From JBBATK01 sp044224515 (GTDB taxonomy: Bacteria > Bacteroidota > Ignavibacteria > Kapaibacteriales > NICIL-2), in NCBI GenBank assembly GCA_044224515.1, contig JBGAKH010000004.1, positions 248,001-312,000 of the forward strand: a stretch of DNA of 64,000 nt, written 5' to 3'. Below, piece after piece: positions 36,501-44,216 of the stretch (position 1 is its first letter; each line of letters opens with the position of its first letter). A program made the position numbers and the translations under genes. The notes below the pieces were generated by a model that saw nothing but the letters and a program-made list of their open reading frames with translations, was not told where the DNA came from and ran no database searches.

Positions 36501-36682
36501 ACGACCAAAGCGTCCCGAGGAATGGTTACGTCCACGTTTTTCAGGTTGTGTTCCCGCGCACCACGAATGTGTATATGGGTATGCTCTGAAACCGGAGCTG
36601 AAAATTGGTCTTCAGATGCCTGAACGCTTCGCGAACGGCCGGCGGATGAGTTCGCAGTACTTGATGCTTTGGCCTTCGACAT
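33587..36682 (-). CDS. uvrA: Excinuclease ABC subunit A (UvrA)
   Basis: Damage-recognition ATPase of nucleotide excision repair, 1031 aa from the ATG at 36682 (an in-frame TTG at 36739 is unlikely). Two ABC ATPase halves: Walker A GLSGSGKS at 64-71 and GMSGSGKS in the second half, ABC signatures LSGGETQRI and LSGGEAQRV, and zinc-finger cysteines (CPNCGASYDRL, CPKCHGG, CEECEGAG, CDVCGG). It has an extra Ser/Ala-rich N-terminal tail (about 35 residues) and a Ser/Thr/Lys-rich C-terminal tail (about 50 residues) beyond the usual ~940-aa length. Stand-alone gene; uvrB and uvrC are not in the window. Confidence 0.97.
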   Translation of the reverse strand: MSKAKASSTANSSAGRSRSVQASEDQFSAPVSEHTHIHIRGAREHNLKNVDVTIPRDALVVISGLSGSGKSSLAFDTLYAEGQRRYVECLSPYARQFLGMMKKPDIDVVEGISPAISIEQKSVGYSPRSTVGTVTEIYDYVRLLYAKIGVQYCVDCNIAVQSQTVDQIVDAILELRAGAKLQILAPVVRGRKGHYRELFETLQKQGYTRVRVDGEVRDIEAGMQLDRYKIHNVELVIDRMQIAEEHRSRITQSVELALQMGESTAMVLVEQPDGSWTDILYSTEYSCPNCGASYDRLAPNMFSFNSPFGACEYCEGLGELRDFDIDRIMPDRDLSIDDGAFTILGKERQTWLWQQLKSAAQKLEIPTNVPVRELSAKQLDSLLFGTDKISVEIEVLPGKKQGMSYSQKFIGIIPTFKHQYENSTSSKIRTWLESFMAEVPCPKCHGGRLKQSNLFVRIASKNIQEVTRFDCPDAYTYFTELNQKLTEREKRIAFLILKEITTRLQFLNNVGLSYLSLNRSARTLSGGETQRIRLASQIGSQLVGVMYVLDEPSIGLHQHDNTKLIRSLKELRDLGNTVVVVEHDREMIEEADVLVDIGPGAGVHGGEVILCAKPAEIPALPLKQLESSKTAQYLSSMREIEIPKQRRGGAEQKISLFGARGNNLKTVDLHIPLGRFVCITGMSGSGKSSLVNHTLYPILNRHFFQAESIPLSYSHIEGLDSIDKVIEIDQSPIGRTPRSNPATYTGLFTLIRDHFTLMTEAKVRGYKAGRFSFNVKGGRCEECEGAGIKKIEMNFLPDVYVECDVCGGKRYNDETLQVHYKGKSISDVLDMTVEESLSFFNEIPKIKSKLQTLFDVGLSYVTLGQQAPTLSGGEAQRVKLATELSKVSTGKTLYLLDEPTTGLHFEDIRILLKLLQRLCDKGNTVVVIEHNLDVVKCADWIVDLGPEGGKNGGLIIAQGTPEEVAEEPDSYTGRYLKKEMERTHRVMQTLGEQTDIDEVPSKDSKKRSTKTGAGSGIQTSTTSNSKNSRQS

Positions 36683-37660
36683 AGGTCTGTACGCGGTGGA
36701 AAAAAGTGCAATCACGAAAATAGCCAGAATGTTGACCAAGTAGAGGTTGAGTTATGCACAGTCGGAATTCATGGAGAACGATATCGCTCGATACGTGGGA
36801 CGCACGCATATGTTAATACATCAAACCCAATCTCCCATCCGGCAGTCAGACTAAATATGAGCTGTCTTTCTTTCAGTTAGGTTGAATTGAGAGCCAACTC
36901 ACAGCATGCGCTGGGACCTACTCTAGCCGAGAAGACTAAGCTCGAGGCCTTAGGTTTGTTAGGCTCAGGCTGCGAGACACAACAACGAGCGTGCTCGCGA
37001 AGCGAGCACCTACTAAAAAGTCTATCTGACGGAGGATTGAGAAGAATGATGACACTACCTAGTAATACATCGCTTCAAAGGCATGGAAGAACAACAGGAA
37101 GGCACGATTCGCGTCCCGTCCTTTTGCCTATCCTCAGGGCAGATGTCCTAGTATGACGACCGTCGTTGGGCTTATCCTCTTCGCCAGTGTAATGCCGGAG
37201 AGTCTTCATGCTATCTGCGCAGGAGCCATTGGCTCTTTCTGCCGGAACAATCAGAACTGTGCGATAGCACGCCCGGCAGTCACCAGCTCGAATCCGGAGT
37301 TCCGCTGCGCATCACACATGGGTTTATCTCCGCATAAGCCGAAGTTTAGGGTTTTTGGAAAACAGCGTTTGAGAAGTTATTTGCTCGATACTAGAATATA
37401 CAGCATGCAACATGTGCCGACACAATGCGTTGTATTGAATGTTGACGCTTGCCGCAGATACAGACCCATCGGGCCTGGAGATTTGGATTGTATCAATATA
37501 TGCTCCACAAATGTCAGCATCCCCGTGCAGCATGCATGTAAAACTGTGTTGAACTTTAATGCCTTAAAGACACAGTATGTTTGCATACGTTAAGACTTAA
37601 AACTTTATGAACGCTTCACTCTAACACCCGATCAGAATAACGACGAATGTCTTCCCTACT
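36683..37660. other. 978-bp gene-poor interval
   Basis: Frames of 60-146 codons occur (for example 37153-37593, plus strand), but they are Cys-rich or irregular and none looks like a real protein. A perfect 8-bp hairpin with a GAA loop lies at 36991-37009. It may hold promoters for uvrA and the outer membrane gene, or a decayed gene. No RNA gene recognised. Confidence 0.45.
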
Positions 37661-39160
37661 ATGCACCACGTTACCATGATGAACACCACAATGCGTACTC
37701 GACAGAATCCGATCAAACGATTGCTTATTATCCTTGCTTTGGTCCCATGCGGTGTCTACCAACTTTCTGCACAATCGACAGAAGACCTGTTGCGCATCGC
37801 ATCATACAATGACATGGCGGGTGCACGTGGAGCGTCGCTTGGGTCAAGCTTTATGGGTATTGCCGACGATGCTTCGACGGTTTTACTGAATCCGGCTGGA
37901 CTTAGTTTAATAGGACATCAAGAGATCAGCGCTGCCTTTGGTATGTACCGTACGAACGCAGTAACGAATTACCTGGGCAACAGCACGAGTATCGACGCCC
38001 ACGAAATCATGCCTGACTACCTCTCATACGCAAACTCCTTTCGAGCAGGAAGCAAACGTGCCGGATATGCGTTTGCGCTGAACTACGACGAAAGTCTGCG
38101 ATCCGATTATAGTTTTCAAGGGTTTAACGCGTATTCGTCTATTGTTCCCACCATGTTGACCCAGAGCAGTACCGACTTAACGAACAACCTACTCTACCAA
38201 ACCTATGTTGCGGATCTTGACTCAACGAAAAAAAAGCTATTCAGTCCGATTGTCGATTCCATGTATCAGCGCGGTGCGGTCGTACAGAGTGGAGGTCGTG
38301 GATCCTTCGGCTTTGGCCTTGGGGTTGATATCAGCACGACACTTTCATTTGGGGTAGTGCTTGGTGGACGATGGACTGACTACAGCTATGCTCGTTCATA
38401 TTCGGAAACCGACAACACCAATAAGTACAACAGCTATGACACAGTGGTGCCAAGAAAGAATACTGATATCTCAAAGATTGAGGTCGTCGATCACTTACAC
38501 CAAGTCTCCAACGCTTTCTACATCAGATTCTCCCTTATGGCTAAAGTTGAAGATTGGGGACGTATCTCTATCAGTCTTGCGCCGCCAATGAGTCATCACG
38601 TGTCGGAAGACTATTCGCGTGCGGTCGCAGCGTACTATGATCCAAAACCGGACAGCGCCTACACCGATGGCTTTGAGTATCGCAATGATTATTCTTTTAG
38701 TTCACCATGGGATCTTGGAATTGCCGGATCCGTGAAAGTCTCCGGACTTACACTAGCCGCAGCGCTCCGCTACCGAGATTATAGCAGTGCGCGATATGAT
38801 GTACAGGGCAGCTTCTTCTCGTACTATAACAGTCTAAACGATTCTCTCGCTAGCCAGTTGCAGGAGCAACTCGAGTGGAGCCTTGGCGCAGAATATCATC
38901 CGGAAAACTTCCCCATCGCTGTCAGGGCTTCCATCGATCGACTCGGCAGTGCTTATGTAGCTCGCATTGCTGACGCATCGCAAACGATGAGCGCTTTCGG
39001 CCTTGGAATATTCGCCGATAAACACTTGCGAATTGACCTGAGCGCCCGCTTTAGTTCAACGAATGGATCCTATTCGGTATATGGAGACGGAGCCTTCGCT
39101 TCTTATGTCTTAGATCAAAAGCCTTCGCAATACGTGTTGCAATGTAGTTATCGTTTCTAA
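37661..39160 (+). CDS. Outer membrane beta-barrel protein, OmpP1/FadL/TodX-like
   Basis: 499 aa. A hydrophobic signal segment (about 19-36, ending LSAQS) is followed by MGIADDASTVLLNPAGLSLIG (about 65-85), which matches the N-terminal plug region of FadL-type long-chain fatty acid or hydrocarbon transporters. The rest alternates short beta-strands and loops with many Tyr, Ser and Gly, and the last residue is a C-terminal Phe (CSYRF) as required for outer membrane insertion. Several in-frame ATGs (37661, 37676, 37679, 37691) could be the start. Likely a channel for a hydrophobic compound; the substrate is unknown. Followed by a hairpin at 39174-39200. Confidence 0.75.
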   Translation: MHHVTMMNTTMRTRQNPIKRLLIILALVPCGVYQLSAQSTEDLLRIASYNDMAGARGASLGSSFMGIADDASTVLLNPAGLSLIGHQEISAAFGMYRTNAVTNYLGNSTSIDAHEIMPDYLSYANSFRAGSKRAGYAFALNYDESLRSDYSFQGFNAYSSIVPTMLTQSSTDLTNNLLYQTYVADLDSTKKKLFSPIVDSMYQRGAVVQSGGRGSFGFGLGVDISTTLSFGVVLGGRWTDYSYARSYSETDNTNKYNSYDTVVPRKNTDISKIEVVDHLHQVSNAFYIRFSLMAKVEDWGRISISLAPPMSHHVSEDYSRAVAAYYDPKPDSAYTDGFEYRNDYSFSSPWDLGIAGSVKVSGLTLAAALRYRDYSSARYDVQGSFFSYYNSLNDSLASQLQEQLEWSLGAEYHPENFPIAVRASIDRLGSAYVARIADASQTMSAFGLGIFADKHLRIDLSARFSSTNGSYSVYGDGAFASYVLDQKPSQYVLQCSYRF

Positions 39161-39173
39161 GTGATGAACTATG

Positions 39174-39200
39174 TGCAAAGCGGGCTAGCCTCGCTTTGCA
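39174..39200 (+). terminator. Hairpin after the outer membrane protein gene
   Basis: 9-bp perfect stem TGCAAAGCG/CGCTTTGCA with a 9-nt loop, 13 bp past the stop. No T-run, so it may be an mRNA-stabilising or weak termination hairpin. Confidence 0.4.
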
Positions 39201-39242
39201 TCACCTGGATCAAGGGACAAACGAAAGCTTCTACAGATCAGT

Positions 39243-39280
39243 AAAAAACAAGGGGCATTGTCAATCGACAATGCCCCTTG
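39243..39280 (-). terminator. Strong terminator of the pspA - CesT-like operon
   Basis: 14-bp perfect stem (39249-39262 with 39267-39280, loop AATC) followed on the minus strand by TTTTTTAC. It lies 56 bp past the stop of the CesT-like gene. On the plus strand the T-run is weak, but some bidirectional use with the outer membrane gene is possible. Confidence 0.88.
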
Positions 39281-39336
39281 TTGGTTCTGACAACATCAAG
39301 CTGCATGCTTGATACAGGTCTTCGTTTTTCGTGAAC

Positions 39337-39819
39337 TTAGAGTTCCGTGATGTCACTGGCTCGCTTGCCGCCCGCCATCGACACAATCTCATCATCATAG
39401 TGATCTGAGATAATCGCCACAGAAGCAACCAAGACAATGAGTTCGTTACGATCTAGATGCGTTCCGGTAATCGAGTTTGAATAGACGATGGTATCATCGA
39501 AGAGCAATCCAAAACCACCGAGGTGCATCTCGGAATTCTTGCGAAGAAGATATTTCATAAGGTCTTCAGTTATGGTAGCTCCTGCAACAACATGGGCGGT
39601 GCACTCGACCATGCATTCATCCTCGGTAAAAGGACGAACTGAGATCATAACGCGCGTTGAACCTCTTGTCACGGCGTAGACGCTATTATCGAAGGTCATA
39701 TACTCAGGATAGGCATCCTTGAGAATTTGTTCGACGCGAACACGTGTTTCCTCTACCAGTTGAAGACTCTTTTGTTGGTTTTCGTTTAGTTGGCTCATAT
39801 CATGTAGTTCAGTGCTCAT
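39337..39819 (-). CDS. CesT/YbjN-like small protein
   Basis: 160 aa. An alpha-helical N-terminus (about 1-35) is followed by an alpha/beta fold resembling the type III chaperone-like/YbjN superfamily: YMTFDNSVYAVTRGSTRVMISVRPF, then MVECTAHVVAGA and a DLMKYLLRKNSEMHLGGFGL stretch. No type III secretion genes are present; family members outside T3SS are of unknown role. Co-directional with pspA (11 bp gap), so probably a two-gene membrane-stress unit. GGAGAG lies upstream of the ATG. Confidence 0.65.
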   Translation of the reverse strand: MSTELHDMSQLNENQQKSLQLVEETRVRVEQILKDAYPEYMTFDNSVYAVTRGSTRVMISVRPFTEDECMVECTAHVVAGATITEDLMKYLLRKNSEMHLGGFGLLFDDTIVYSNSITGTHLDRNELIVLVASVAIISDHYDDEIVSMAGGKRASDITEL

Positions 39820-39830
39820 TGAAATCTCTC

Positions 39831-40508
39831 CTATTGCGTGGGTGGTAACTGACCAATGCTAGCTTTTAGTTTTTCCAGTTCTGTATCGACCGATGCTGAT
39901 GAGCTTAACTGCTTAAACTGCTCGTCCAAGGAACTATTTTCACCTGCAAGTTGTTCAAAAGCAGTAGCTTCGGATTCGAGTTTTTCGATCTTGCCTTCAA
40001 ATTTATCAAATTTTGAGAATGCGTCGGAGCCTACTCCACTAAAGGACTGCGCAATCTCTTTTTGTGCCTTGGCAGCTTGAGAACGAGCAATCAAGGTGCT
40101 TTGACGTGAACGCGCTTCGTCCAACTTACGACGAAGCTGGTCGAGCTGTTGTCGAAGCTTCTCGGATGTTGCTTTTGCAGATGCAAAGGTTGGCTCGAGA
40201 TCGGTGATATTGCGGTCACTAATTGCTTTTTGTTCAAGTGCTGATTTTGCAAGGTCTTCTCTTCCTGCCTGCAAGGCTTGAACTGCTTTTGCCTGCCAAT
40301 CACCGGACTGCTTACGCGCCGCATTCAGTTTACGATCAAGAGTCTTCTCGTTTGCCATCGCGTTGGCTACTGCCAAGGTTGCGCGATTGATTGACTCCTC
40401 CATCTCAAGCACCATTTGCTTGAGCATCTTTTCCGGATCCTCGGCATTGTCCAATGCATCATTGACGTTAGCCTTGAAGATGTCCGACATTCTGCTGAAC
40501 AATCCCAT
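39831..40508 (-). CDS. pspA: PspA/IM30 (Vipp1-like) membrane-stress protein
   Basis: 225 aa, almost entirely coiled coil, opening with MGLFSRMSDIFKANVNDALDNAEDPEKMLKQM as usual for PspA/IM30. These ESCRT-III-like proteins bind and protect stressed inner membranes. No PspF-like regulator nearby; the downstream partner is the CesT-like gene 39337-39819. Confidence 0.93.
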   Translation of the reverse strand: MGLFSRMSDIFKANVNDALDNAEDPEKMLKQMVLEMEESINRATLAVANAMANEKTLDRKLNAARKQSGDWQAKAVQALQAGREDLAKSALEQKAISDRNITDLEPTFASAKATSEKLRQQLDQLRRKLDEARSRQSTLIARSQAAKAQKEIAQSFSGVGSDAFSKFDKFEGKIEKLESEATAFEQLAGENSSLDEQFKQLSSSASVDTELEKLKASIGQLPPTQ

Positions 40509-40809
40509 GGTAATTCCTGTAATAATGAAGAATGTGTTGAGTGATGTAAATTCTATACAGCGTGCATCGAACCAACGGTCTTAGGAAGACTCCGATTGTA
40601 AAGTTGGCTCGAAGCGCACTTTCCCAATGCAACGAACCAGCAAAAACTTTGTTGCACCGGATGTCCCGAATCGGTGCGCCCCTTCCGACAAATCTACGAC
40701 GGAAAATGTCTCACGGTACGTCGTTATATCCTCATATCATAGATTTGCAAGCCCATACGCAGAGACCTCCATGCTCTGCACTCTCTAGAACCGTAGAACT
40801 CTCAAGAAC
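40509..40809. other. 301-bp divergent spacer between pspA and recR
   Basis: No coding frame of merit. It holds the recR -7 box (40740-40747) and presumably the pspA promoter on the opposite strand. Confidence 0.5.
40740..40747 (+). promoter_or_regulatory. Candidate -7 box for recR
   Basis: TAGATTTG fits TAnnTTTG, 62 bp upstream of the recR GTG. No TTG at -33. Confidence 0.4.
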
Positions 40810-41409
40810 GTGATAAGTACCTCGCCCTCAATAGAAAGCGCAGTCGAAGTGCTCTCTTCGCTTCCGACGATCGGACGCAAGACTGCACAGCGCCTCACAT
40901 TTCACCTCCTGCGTCAAAGCGATGAGCACATTCAACGATTTGCTCAAACCTTGCTCGATCTGAAACGCAACGTTAAAACCTGTTCACTCTGCTTTAATTT
41001 CACTGAATCGGATCCCTGTCCAATCTGTGCTTCCGAGAAGCGAAATCGCAGCGTCATCTGCGTCGTCGAACAACCAAGCGATGTGGTAGCGATCGAGAAA
41101 ACCAATGAATACAACGGGTTATACCATGTGTTACATGGATCTCTCAACCCTCTCGATGGCGTGGGCGCAGACGATCTTCGGATCAGGGAACTCATTCAAC
41201 GCTTGGATACTAGCGTCCACGAGGTCATACTTGCACTTAACCCCAATGTTGAAGGCGAGGTAACGACCCAGTATATTTCAAGACTCGTGCAGGCTATAGG
41301 AATTAAAGCAAGTCGGATTGCACGCGGTATTCCTATTGGAAGCGATTTGGAATTTGCTGATGACGCAACAATTTCACGTGCTATGGAAGGACGTAGCCTT
41401 GTCGGCTAA
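40810..41409 (+). CDS. recR: Recombination protein RecR
   Basis: 199-aa DNA-binding protein acting with RecF/RecO to load RecA on gapped DNA. The N-terminal helix-hairpin-helix is seen as LSSLPTIGRKTAQRL (15-29), the zinc finger as Cys58, Cys61, Cys70, Cys73, and the Toprim domain as ICVVEQPSDVVAIEKT followed by GSLNPLDGVGADDLRI. The start codon is GTG at 40810. The following lipoprotein gene starts close to or within its end. Confidence 0.95.
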   Translation: MISTSPSIESAVEVLSSLPTIGRKTAQRLTFHLLRQSDEHIQRFAQTLLDLKRNVKTCSLCFNFTESDPCPICASEKRNRSVICVVEQPSDVVAIEKTNEYNGLYHVLHGSLNPLDGVGADDLRIRELIQRLDTSVHEVILALNPNVEGEVTTQYISRLVQAIGIKASRIARGIPIGSDLEFADDATISRAMEGRSLVG

Positions 41410-41497
41410 CACTACACATATTGAGACAAAGGACGACGCTGTTCCCAAACCTAACGCACCGTTGAAACCTGTTAGCCGGCGCATCACGGTCCTACTC

Positions 41498-42094
41498 ATG
41501 CGTGTATTTGTGTTTGTCGTTGTCACTATCAGTCTTTCACAATGCGCTCTTTTTGAAACTCGGAACCCTGAGGAACCATCCGGATCAGGAACGAACTATC
41601 TGCAACCGACATCGGAAGTCATCGTTCTTTCAAATCTTCAGAACGCCGTTAAGGAAAGGAACACGGAAAACTATATACGTTGCTTGGCTGATAGCACGCA
41701 AGGGGCAAAGCAAACCTTCCGTTTTGAGGCTAGTAGCGAGGCTCTGGCAACCTTTGCCGAGCAGTTTCGACAGTGGTCACTCAGCAGTGAGCGCCAAGCG
41801 TTTAGCTCTATGGTCTCCAAAGTAAGCGCGAGCTCTGTGTCTGAACTACTTTTTGTAAACGGGAGATACGAAATCCGCGTTCCGGACTCTGCGGTCTATG
41901 TGGCTGACTACATTCTGCGCATGCCACATAGCGCTGCGTCTATCGCTACGACGGCATCAGGTAGCGTGCGCTTAACTATTATCCCGAATCAATTCAACCA
42001 ATGGAGTATTGTACGGTGGATCGATTCAAAATCAGGCTCGAACGACACAATTCCGTCTACGTGGAGCCTGTTGAAAGCACAGTTTTCGAATTGA
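41498..42094 (+). CDS. Small lipoprotein, possibly NTF2-like
   Basis: 198 aa from the ATG at 41498. A short hydrophobic N-terminus (MRVFVFVVVTISLSQC) ends in a lipobox with Cys16. The frame is open further upstream, and TTG codons at 41462 or 41402 (the latter with GAAGGA in front and overlapping recR) could start a longer n-region. The mature part begins with a Ser/Gly/Pro linker and then a ~140-residue domain (SNLQNAVKERNTENYIRCLADS...) whose opening resembles NTF2-like/SnoaL lipoproteins. It is followed 56 bp later by a similar small lipoprotein. Not recognised beyond that. Confidence 0.6.
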   Translation: MRVFVFVVVTISLSQCALFETRNPEEPSGSGTNYLQPTSEVIVLSNLQNAVKERNTENYIRCLADSTQGAKQTFRFEASSEALATFAEQFRQWSLSSERQAFSSMVSKVSASSVSELLFVNGRYEIRVPDSAVYVADYILRMPHSAASIATTASGSVRLTIIPNQFNQWSIVRWIDSKSGSNDTIPSTWSLLKAQFSN

Positions 42095-42150
42095 TACCGA
42101 TGCCGGCACCGGACTTCGCGCGCTAACTTTCGCTGCTGCCGCTTCAATAC

Positions 42151-42699
42151 ATGACGCAAACACAACCATATCACTTCACAAGAATCATCCTGAGTTTTGG
42201 TGTCATCGTGATGCTGTGCTCAAGTTTGGCGTTGCTTGATGGCTGCGACAACCCCTTTGCGCCCCGCAAAGTGGACCGAGCGCAAAATTCGGCGGGCTTG
42301 GGAGACCAATCCACTGTTGAGGGATTGTTCCAGAACTTTCGTTACGCGTATCAGACCAAAGACACTCTTGTGTACGGTCGTTTACTGGATTCAAATTTTG
42401 TGTTTATCTATCGAGATTACGACACAGGCATTGACCATACCTGGGGACGTGACGAAGATATGATTTCTACGACGGGACTGTTTCAAGGTAGTCAAAGTTT
42501 GGACTTGCTCTTTAACGATGTGGTGACGGCCGTTGGAGACTCCCTCACACAAGACATCAGCCGAGGGTTCAATCTGACTATCAGCTTCAGCGCCAGTGAC
42601 ATTGTCTTTCTTCAAGGCCGCGTCAATCTTCGCATAGCACGACCAACAGTCAATGACGTATGGAAGATTCAGCGATGGCGAGATGAGTCGAACTTCTAA
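42151..42699 (+). CDS. Small lipoprotein, NTF2-like, paralogous in layout to the preceding gene
   Basis: 182 aa. The signal peptide ends in the lipobox LLDGC with Cys32. The mature part: an Asn/Arg-rich linker, then FQNFRYAYQTKDTLVYGRLLDSNFVFIYRDYD and TWGRDEDMISTTGLFQ, a pattern (helix, then the strand with LLDxxFVF) typical of NTF2-like folds. It ends with VWKIQRWRDE, similar in position to QWSIVRWID in the preceding protein. Probably an outer membrane lipoprotein of unknown function in a recR-lipoprotein-lipoprotein group. Confidence 0.65.
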   Translation: MTQTQPYHFTRIILSFGVIVMLCSSLALLDGCDNPFAPRKVDRAQNSAGLGDQSTVEGLFQNFRYAYQTKDTLVYGRLLDSNFVFIYRDYDTGIDHTWGRDEDMISTTGLFQGSQSLDLLFNDVVTAVGDSLTQDISRGFNLTISFSASDIVFLQGRVNLRIARPTVNDVWKIQRWRDESNF

Positions 42700-42795
42700 G
42701 CACGTGTATGTCTCATAGAGTTCGACTACGTGGCTCCGAGGCTATTCGTAAAACAATCTATCTCTCGAACTCGCCGGCCAACTCGGATCGTGCAC

Positions 42796-44088
42796 TTATC
42801 CCAAGACCTCCCCACCTTCGATAACCTTCAGCGCTTCCTCCATAAGATAGAAACTTCCACAGATGAGAACAGGATCGTTCTGTGCCATTGCTTCTTGTAC
42901 GGCAAAGCCGACAGAAGTGAAGACGCGCACTTTCAATCCTTCTTCTTGCGCGTAGCCTGCTAGCACTTCTGCAGACATTGCTCGCTCAGTGTTCGCGTGC
43001 GTCGCATAGAGTTCCAAGCAATGCAGGCTGAGTAGAGAAAGCATTTCACGACACTCTTTGTCACTCATCAGACCGAAGACAATACGGAATCGTGAGTCCT
43101 TGTACGGACTACGAAGCAAGGTATGTGATAGCTCGCGCATACATGCAGGGTTGTGACCCACATCAAGAATCACCGGTGGTTCACGTCTCACAAGCTCGAT
43201 ACGTCCCCGAACATGCGTGTTCTGACGCAGCCTTTCAGCGCCCAGACGAATGTGCTCACGCGTTGGACGTAGATGCTCCGGCAGGCACTGTAGTGCTGCA
43301 AGACATGAAGAAATGTTTCGACTCTGGTGCTCACCACTCAATGCGAGTTGGATGTGATCTATTTCGTGTGCGTTAAAAGACACGGTGTAACGGGAATGCA
43401 AATGCTCGTCGATAGCCTCTGCATGCACTTGAACCGACTCCGGAGCGTATTGATAGGGCGCGTGTACTTTTTGACAATGCTCTTGCATTTGTATCTGGAG
43501 CGCAGATCGAGCTTCGCCATTAACTACAGGAATTCCCGACTTTATGATGCCGCATTTCTCGTAACAGATTGCTTCAAGGGTGGTGCCCAGGTATTCTTGG
43601 TGGTCTAAGTCGATTGATGTAATGATGCTAACGAGCGGTCGAATAACATTCGTCGCGTCAAATCGTCCGCCCATTCCACACTCTATGACGCAGATATCCG
43701 TCTGCATGCGCTTGAAGTATAGAAAGGCAAGCGCTGTAGTGACTTCGAAAAACGTCGCCGAAATTTTATCGGCAGCGTCCTCGACGGCTTGGTAACAGTC
43801 AATCAGTTCGCTATCATGAATCTGTTGTGCATTTACCTGTATCCTCTCGTTAAAGCGCAACAAATGTGGCGATGTGTAAAGACCTACACGCAGCCCTTTT
43901 TCCATTAAAATTGAGGCACAAAGTGAGGATACCGAACCCTTGCCATTCGTCCCTGCAACATGGATAGTTCGAAGACTCTGCTGAGGATTTCCCAGTGCTT
44001 CAAGCAAGCGTTCGGTTCGCTCAAGGCCCGGTTTGATGCCAAAACGATGCAAGCTGTAGAGCTTTGACAAGATGTCTTGCAGATCCAT
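42796..44088 (-). CDS. folC: Folylpolyglutamate synthase / dihydrofolate synthase (FolC)
   Basis: 430-aa cytoplasmic Mur-ligase-family enzyme that adds glutamate to dihydropteroate or folates. The ATP-binding P-loop HVAGTNGKGSVSS is at 43-55, followed by SPHLLRFNERIQVN and the DLDHQEYLGTTLEAICYEKCGIIK region; the C-terminal domain has VILDVGHNPACM. Convergent with the lipoprotein gene and divergent from mnmA. Confidence 0.94.
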   Translation of the reverse strand: MDLQDILSKLYSLHRFGIKPGLERTERLLEALGNPQQSLRTIHVAGTNGKGSVSSLCASILMEKGLRVGLYTSPHLLRFNERIQVNAQQIHDSELIDCYQAVEDAADKISATFFEVTTALAFLYFKRMQTDICVIECGMGGRFDATNVIRPLVSIITSIDLDHQEYLGTTLEAICYEKCGIIKSGIPVVNGEARSALQIQMQEHCQKVHAPYQYAPESVQVHAEAIDEHLHSRYTVSFNAHEIDHIQLALSGEHQSRNISSCLAALQCLPEHLRPTREHIRLGAERLRQNTHVRGRIELVRREPPVILDVGHNPACMRELSHTLLRSPYKDSRFRIVFGLMSDKECREMLSLLSLHCLELYATHANTERAMSAEVLAGYAQEEGLKVRVFTSVGFAVQEAMAQNDPVLICGSFYLMEEALKVIEGGEVLG

Positions 44089-44216
44089 GTGCTAAATTGG
44101 TGTTTGGAACAGCGGAAGACGGCATTCCGACTGTTTATTCTTATTTATGGCCGAACGACAGAAGTGTGCGACAGGTCGGCAAAATAGCACCTTGTCGTAC
44201 GCCCCGGAAAGAGATC

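Noticed and set aside
37153..37593. 146-codon plus-strand frame
   Set aside because: Irregular, Cys-rich composition, no ribosome-binding site, no resemblance to a known family; likely chance.
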